Source: DASPHG01 sp963849605
GTDB lineage: Bacteria > Actinomycetota > Thermoleophilia > Solirubrobacterales > Thermoleophilaceae
Reading direction: 5' to 3'
Length of the DNA stretch: 64,000 bases
Assembly (NCBI GenBank): GCA_963849605.1
Contig: CAWKHX010000002.1
Span: 833,281-897,280, forward strand
The position numbers were made by a program, and so were the translations under genes. This document shows, piece after piece, positions 60,242-64,000 of the stretch. The stretch's first letter is position 1. Each line of letters opens with the position of its first letter. The notes beneath the pieces are model-generated. The model did no database searches and was not told where the DNA came from. It saw nothing but the letters and a program-made list of their open reading frames with translations.

Positions 60242-60660
60242 TGCTGGCCGGCCCCCTCGCGCATCACAAACTTGGTCTTGACGGGGAGCTTGTGCCCGGC
60301 CAGGCGCAGCGCCTCGCGGGCGAGCGGCTCCGGCACGCCGGCCAGCTCGAACATGACGCGACCGGGCTTCACGACGGCCACCCAGCCCTCGGGGTTGCCC
60401 TTGCCGGAGCCCATGCGGGTCTCGGCCGGCTTCTGGGTGGTGGGCTTGTCCGGGAAGATGTTGATCCAGACCTTCCCGCCGCGCTTGATCTTGCGGGTCA
60501 TCGCGATTCGGGCGGCCTCGATCTGGCGGTTGGTGATCCAGCCGCGGTCGAGCGCCTTAAGGCCGTACTCGCCGAACTGCACCGTCGTGCCGCCGCGGGA
60601 CATGCCCGCCCGCCGGCCGCGGTGCTGCTTGCGGTGCTTGACGCGCTTCGGCATCAACAT
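60238..60660 (-). CDS. rplP: 50S ribosomal protein L16
   Basis: 140 aa. MLMPKRVKHRKQHRGRRAGM, TNRQIEAARIAMTRKIKRGG, KVWINIFPDKPTTQKPAETR and MGSGKGNPEGWVAVVKPGRV. Binds A-site region of 23S rRNA. Canonical. Confidence 0.97.
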   Translation of the reverse strand: MLMPKRVKHRKQHRGRRAGMSRGGTTVQFGEYGLKALDRGWITNRQIEAARIAMTRKIKRGGKVWINIFPDKPTTQKPAETRMGSGKGNPEGWVAVVKPGRVMFELAGVPEPLAREALRLAGHKLPVKTKFVMREGAGQQ

Positions 60661-61466
60661 CAGCCGCGCCCCCCTTGCCGACCGCCGCCGCCGCGTCCGC
60701 CGCCGCCGCCACCGCGCCCGCCGCCGCCGCGTCCGCCGCCACCGCCGCCGCCACCGCGCCCGCCGCCGCCGCGTCCGCCGCCGCCACCACCGGACGCCTG
60801 CTGCGGCGCGTCGAGCTGAGTCAGGTCGGACGCGAAGCCCTTGGGCATGATCTCGCCCTTGTTGATCCAGACCTTCACGCCGATGCGGCCGAAGGTCGTG
60901 CGCGCCTCGTGGAAGCCGTAGTCGATGTCCGCGCGCATGGTGTGGAGCGGGACGCGCCCGTCCGAGTAGCCCTCGGTGCGGGCCATCTCGGCGCCGCCGA
61001 GCCGGCCGGAGACCTGGACCTTCACGCCCTTCGCACCCGACCGCATCGCGGAGGTGAGCGAGCGCTTCATCGCGCGCCGGAAGGCGACTCGGTTCTGGAG
61101 CTGCTCGGCGATCGACTGGGCGACGAGCTTGGCGTCGAGCTCGGGGCGCTTGATCTCGAGGATGTTGACCTTGACGGCCTTGCTCGTGAGCTTGTGCAGG
61201 TCGCGCCGGAGGGCGTCCACCTCGCTGCCCGACTTGCCGATCACGATGCCCGGGCGCGCGGTGTGGATGTTCACCTCGATCTCGTTCGCGTTCTTCTTGA
61301 TCGTGATGTCCGAGAGGCCGGCGTGCGCAAGCTTCCCGACGATGTGGTCGCGGATGCGGATGTCCTCGAGCAGGTAGTCGTCGAAGTTGCGCTCGTTGAA
61401 CCAGCTCGACTTCCAGTCGTGGATGTAGCCGACGCGGATGGACTCGGGGTGGACCTTCTGTCCCAT
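60660..61466 (-). CDS. rpsC: 30S ribosomal protein S3 with C-terminal RGG-repeat tail
   Basis: 268 aa. Core: MGQKVHPESIRVGYIHDWKS, KH domain GIVIGKSGSEVDALRRDLHK, then VKVWINKGEIMP. After about residue 222 the tail is almost only G and R (G6-R-G4-R-G8-R-G4-R-G6-R-G4-R), an RGG-box-like RNA-binding tail of about 42 residues. S3 forms the mRNA entry channel with helicase-like action, so the tail would sit at the entry. In frame up to the rplP start. Confidence 0.95.
   Translation of the reverse strand: MGQKVHPESIRVGYIHDWKSSWFNERNFDDYLLEDIRIRDHIVGKLAHAGLSDITIKKNANEIEVNIHTARPGIVIGKSGSEVDALRRDLHKLTSKAVKVNILEIKRPELDAKLVAQSIAEQLQNRVAFRRAMKRSLTSAMRSGAKGVKVQVSGRLGGAEMARTEGYSDGRVPLHTMRADIDYGFHEARTTFGRIGVKVWINKGEIMPKGFASDLTQLDAPQQASGGGGGGRGGGGRGGGGGGGGRGGGGRGGGGGGRGGGGRQGGRG
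60668..60790 (-). repeat. GGN trinucleotide-rich repeat encoding the S3 RGG tail
   Basis: CCG/CCA triplets run almost unbroken on the plus strand, with CGC/GCG punctuation, and two longer copies of the block CGCCCGCCGCCGCCGCGTCC. This low-complexity DNA is prone to slippage, so tail length may differ among relatives. It lies wholly within rpsC. Confidence 0.8.
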
Positions 61467-61470
61467 GTGG

Positions 61471-61971
61471 CTACGCGTCTTCCTTTGTCGTCAGCAGGAT
61501 GGTCATGTGGCTGGTGCGCTTGCGGATGCGCGTTGCGCGGCCCTGGGCGCGTGGCTGGAACCGCTTGAGCGTCGGCCCCTCGTCTACGAAGACCTTGGCG
61601 ATCTTCAGCTCGTCAGCGACGAGCTCGTGGTTGTTCTCCGCGTTGGCGACCGCGGAGTCGAGCAGCTTCAGGACGTCGACCGCGGCGGCTCGCGGCGTCG
61701 CACCAAGGATGGCACGCGCGTCATCAACCGACTTGCCGCGGATGTGGTCGACGACGAGCCGGGCCTTGCGCGGGGCACAGCGGATGTACTTGGCCTGAGC
61801 CCGGACGGCCACTCGGCCCTCGGTGTCGCGCGGCGCGGCGACGGCCTCGCGCTTGGTGGAAGTCGTGGTCTCGGCGGAGCCCCGGCGCTTCTTCTTGGGC
61901 TTCTCCTCGACGGCCTCGTTCTCCGGCGTCTCCGCCTCGTTCTCGAGCTTCTCGTCTTTCTCGTCGCTCAT
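61471..61971 (-). CDS. rplV: 50S ribosomal protein L22 with acidic/basic N-terminal extension
   Basis: 166 aa versus about 110. The first ~50 residues (DEKDEKLENEAETPENEAVE then EKPKKKRRG) precede the core (VRAQAKYIRCAPRKARLVVD, HIRGKSVDDARAILGATPRA). The C-terminus is normal (RIRKRTSHMTILL). L22 lines the exit tunnel. ATG 61971 overlaps the rpsS stop, supporting translation of the extension. Confidence 0.95.
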   Translation of the reverse strand: MSDEKDEKLENEAETPENEAVEEKPKKKRRGSAETTTSTKREAVAAPRDTEGRVAVRAQAKYIRCAPRKARLVVDHIRGKSVDDARAILGATPRAAAVDVLKLLDSAVANAENNHELVADELKIAKVFVDEGPTLKRFQPRAQGRATRIRKRTSHMTILLTTKEDA

Positions 61972-62246
61972 CGCATCTTCGCCTTGTCACCGCCGGCGTG
62001 GCCCCTGAAGAGGCGCGTCGGCGCGAACTCGCCGAGCTTGTGCCCGACCATGGACTCCGAGATGAAGACGGGCACGTGCTTGCGCCCGTCGTGGACCGCA
62101 ATCGTGTGCCCGACCATGTCGGGGAAGATCGTCGACATCCGCGACCAGGTCTTCACCATCTTCTTGTCGCCCGATTCGTTCATGGCCTGGACGCGCGCGA
62201 TCAGGCGCTCCTCGACCCACGGGCCCTTCTTGGATGAGCGGCTCAT
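61968..62246 (-). CDS. rpsS: 30S ribosomal protein S19
   Basis: 92 aa. MSRSSKKGPWVEERLIARVQ, TWSRMSTIFPDMVGHTIAVH, DGRKHVPVFISESMVGHKLG, EFAPTRLFRGH. Canonical. Overlaps rplB and rplV by 4 nt each. Confidence 0.97.
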   Translation of the reverse strand: MSRSSKKGPWVEERLIARVQAMNESGDKKMVKTWSRMSTIFPDMVGHTIAVHDGRKHVPVFISESMVGHKLGEFAPTRLFRGHAGGDKAKMR

Positions 62247-63082
62247 CGCTTCTTACCCCTCCGGCGTCCGCGCACGATGAAGCGGTCGGACTGTTTGTTC
62301 TTCTTACGAGTGCGGTAGCCCAGCGTCGGCACGCCCCACGGCGTGACCGGGTGGCGCCCCGGCGTCGTCGAGCCCTCGCCGCCGCCGTGCGGGTGGTCGA
62401 CCGGGTTCATGGCCGTGCCGCGCGTCTGCGGGCGCTTGCCCTTGTGGCGGTTGCGGCCCGCCTTGCCGATGTCGACGTTCTGATGCTCGACGTTCCCGAT
62501 CGTGCCGACGGTCGCGCGGCAGTCCACGAGGACCATGCGCATCTCGCCCGACGGCAGGCGCAGGGTCGCGTAGCGGCCCTCCTTCGCCATCACCTGGACG
62601 GCGGCGCCGGCGGAGCGGGCCAGCTGGCCGCCGCGCCCGGGAGTCAGCTCGACGTTGTGCACCACCGTGCCGGTCGGGATCCGCGCCAGCGGAAGCGCGT
62701 TGCCGACGGACGGCTCCGCCGTCGGGCCCGACAGCACCGTCGCCCCGACGGGCAGCCGCTGCGGCGCGAGGATGTAGCGCTTGTCCCCGTCCGCGTAGTG
62801 GAGCAGCGCGATGTGCGCCGAGCGGTTCGGGTCGTACTCGATCGCCGCGACCTTCGCGGGGATGCCGTCCTTCTGGCGCTTGAAGTCGATCTTGCGGTAC
62901 TTACGCTTCGCGCCGCCGCCGCGGTGACGCGACGTGATCCGGCCGTTGGCGTTGCGGCCGCCGGACTTCTTGAGCCCCTCGACGAGCGACTTCTCGGGCT
63001 CGGCCTTCGTGACCTCGGCGTTGTCGTTCCAGGTCGCGAACCGGCGGCCGGGAGAGGTGGGCTTGTGCTTCTTGACTGCCAT
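62243..63082 (-). CDS. rplB: 50S ribosomal protein L2
   Basis: 279 aa. KHKPTSPGRRFATWNDNAEV, RHRGGGAKRKYRKIDFKRQK and the peptidyl-transferase-associated MNPVDHPHGGGEG with its conserved His. ATG 63082; the rplW TAA overlaps it as TAATG. Confidence 0.97.
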   Translation of the reverse strand: MAVKKHKPTSPGRRFATWNDNAEVTKAEPEKSLVEGLKKSGGRNANGRITSRHRGGGAKRKYRKIDFKRQKDGIPAKVAAIEYDPNRSAHIALLHYADGDKRYILAPQRLPVGATVLSGPTAEPSVGNALPLARIPTGTVVHNVELTPGRGGQLARSAGAAVQVMAKEGRYATLRLPSGEMRMVLVDCRATVGTIGNVEHQNVDIGKAGRNRHKGKRPQTRGTAMNPVDHPHGGGEGSTTPGRHPVTPWGVPTLGYRTRKKNKQSDRFIVRGRRRGKKR

Positions 63083-63378
63083 TAACCGTCGATGTCCTGA
63101 CCCTCGAACAGCTCGATCGAGTCCTCGGGGTGGAGCTGGACGACGGCCTTCTTCCAGCGGCGAGTCTTGCCGCTGGCCCAGCCGCGGCGCTTCGGCTTCG
63201 ACTTGACCCACGATGTGCGGACGCCCTGGACGCGTACGCCGAAGACCTCCTCGATCGCCTGGCGGATCTGGGTCTTGTGAGCGTCGTTGTGGACGCGGAA
63301 CGTGTACTTGTTGGCGGCGAGCAGGGCGTAGCTCTTCTCGCTCACCACCGGGCGGATGACTACCTCGCGCGCGGTCAT
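63082..63378 (-). CDS. rplW: 50S ribosomal protein L23
   Basis: 98 aa. MTAREVVIRPVVSEKSYALL, ANKYTFRVHNDAHKTQIRQA, IEEVFGVRVQGVRTSWVKSK. Docking site for SRP and trigger factor at the tunnel exit. ATG 63378 overlaps the rplD stop. Confidence 0.97.
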   Translation of the reverse strand: MTAREVVIRPVVSEKSYALLAANKYTFRVHNDAHKTQIRQAIEEVFGVRVQGVRTSWVKSKPKRRGWASGKTRRWKKAVVQLHPEDSIELFEGQDIDG

Positions 63379-63983
63379 GCTGCCCTCCGCGTGAGCTCCT
63401 CGAGCGCGCCCTGCGAGAGCACGAGCCGCTCGGCGCCGATCACGTCGGCCACGCCCACCTGATCCACCGGCAGGACGGACACGTCGCGGATGTTGCGGAA
63501 CGACTTGACCGCGTTGTCCTCGTTCTCCCGCGCGCACACGACGAGTGCGCGGCCCTCGCCGAACTTGGCGAGCGCCTCCGCCGCCTGCTTGGTCGCGGGC
63601 TTGTCGTAGTCACCCGGGTCGAAGACGGCCAGCGTCCCGCGCTCGGCGTGCACCGACAGGGCCGCTCGCAGCGCCTTCCGAAACGCCTTCTTGTTCACCT
63701 TGACGGTGTAGTGGCGCGGCTTCGGCCCGAAGGCGACACCCCCGCCATAGCGCTGCGGGGTGGAGAGAGCGCCGGCGCGCGCACGGCCCGTGCCCTTCTG
63801 GCGCCAGGCCTTCGCGCCGGTCATCGCCACCTCGCCGCGCGTCTTGGTCGAGGCGGTGCCGCGGCGGCGCGCGTTCAGCTCCGCGCGCGCGGCCTCGTGG
63901 ACGAGCGACATGTGGAACTTCTCGCTGAAGAGCGAGTCCTCGACGTCGGTCTTGGTCGTCTTGCCGAGCGTGGAGACCTTCAT
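63375..63983 (-). CDS. rplD: 50S ribosomal protein L4
   Basis: 202 aa. HEAARAELNARRRGTASTKT, GEVAMTGAKAWRQKGTGRAR, GGGVAFGPKPRHYTVKVNKK. The internal loop near the tunnel is normal. The bases beyond (63984-64000) could encode the last residues of rplC, with a TGA overlapping this ATG, but too little is visible to annotate. Confidence 0.97.
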   Translation of the reverse strand: MKVSTLGKTTKTDVEDSLFSEKFHMSLVHEAARAELNARRRGTASTKTRGEVAMTGAKAWRQKGTGRARAGALSTPQRYGGGVAFGPKPRHYTVKVNKKAFRKALRAALSVHAERGTLAVFDPGDYDKPATKQAAEALAKFGEGRALVVCARENEDNAVKSFRNIRDVSVLPVDQVGVADVIGAERLVLSQGALEELTRRAA

Positions 63984-64000
63984 CGGCGGGTGGTCCTTAT

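Noticed and set aside
60668..60790. Repeat block that could be mistaken for a CRISPR or satellite array
   Set aside because: No spacer/repeat alternation; triplet repeats in frame within rpsC encode its Gly/Arg tail.

Overview
The window is high-GC DNA with frequent GTG and TTG starts and many stop/start overlaps. The S10-spc-alpha ribosomal block, S4 and L36 in their cysteine-bearing forms, c-di-AMP riboswitches ahead of NlpC/P60-like proteins, and several small SnoaL-like proteins starting MS-x-ENV-x-LV/IV point to an actinobacterium, most likely class Thermoleophilia (Gaiellales/Solirubrobacterales-like). That placement is inference from gene content. Several clean one- or two-base frameshifts, including one in the essential gene secY, suggest a draft or metagenome-derived assembly.

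Layout. 1-6.4 kb: a truncated glycerol kinase, a tiny membrane protein, a glycosyltransferase, a stand-alone biotin carrier domain beside a methylmalonyl-CoA-decarboxylase-like crotonase, a secreted GH92 mannosidase, and a two-TM protein with a degenerate channel pore loop. 6.4-15.5 kb: biotin synthesis, with bioB-bioF-bioD coupled and bioA 4.6 kb downstream, separated by a frameshifted SDR, hypotheticals, and a membrane/spermidine-synthase-like fusion. 15.5-17.6 kb: two copies of a c-di-AMP (ydaO-type) riboswitch, each ahead of a secreted peptidoglycan-binding NlpC/P60-like protein. 17.6-21.5 kb: rubredoxin, Nudix, DMT transporter, DUF779, an RTX-repeat protein and an epimerase. 21.5-26.6 kb (minus): a catabolic operon of thiolase, SCP2, Fe-alcohol dehydrogenase, DoxX, aldehyde dehydrogenase and cupin. 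26.6-35 kb: GH2 glycosidase, a heavily frameshifted PQQ-type sugar dehydrogenase lipoprotein, NmrA-like and GNAT proteins, SnoaL-like proteins, a frameshifted acyl-CoA ligase and a frameshifted DsbA/HCCA-isomerase-like protein. 35-44.5 kb: tRNA-Pro, ECF sigma factor, Nif3-like protein, acyl-CoA synthetase, HisC-like aminotransferase, a strongly structured intergenic element, TetR/cupin pair, patatin, PBP4-type DD-carboxypeptidase. 44.5-48.9 kb (minus): methyltransferase-truA-surE-ligA, joined entirely by 4-nt stop/start overlaps. 49.2-64 kb (minus): rplD through rplQ with secY, adk, map and rpoA.

Standing out: the ribosomal block carries low-complexity extensions (S17 N-terminal, S3 C-terminal RGG, L5, L15, L22, S5); infA is absent between map and rpmJ; at least three genes (map, truA, a cupin) have no ATG/GTG/TTG in the right place and apparently start with CTG or ATA inside a 4-nt overlap; and a ~219-nt element at 40717-40935 folds on paper into nested perfect helices.

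No CRISPR array, insertion sequence, prophage, rRNA or origin was seen. No gene-free stretch exceeds 300 bases; the largest gaps (31109-31384, 40695-40972, 16411-16646, 32192-32399, 15452-15651) are described in the features.
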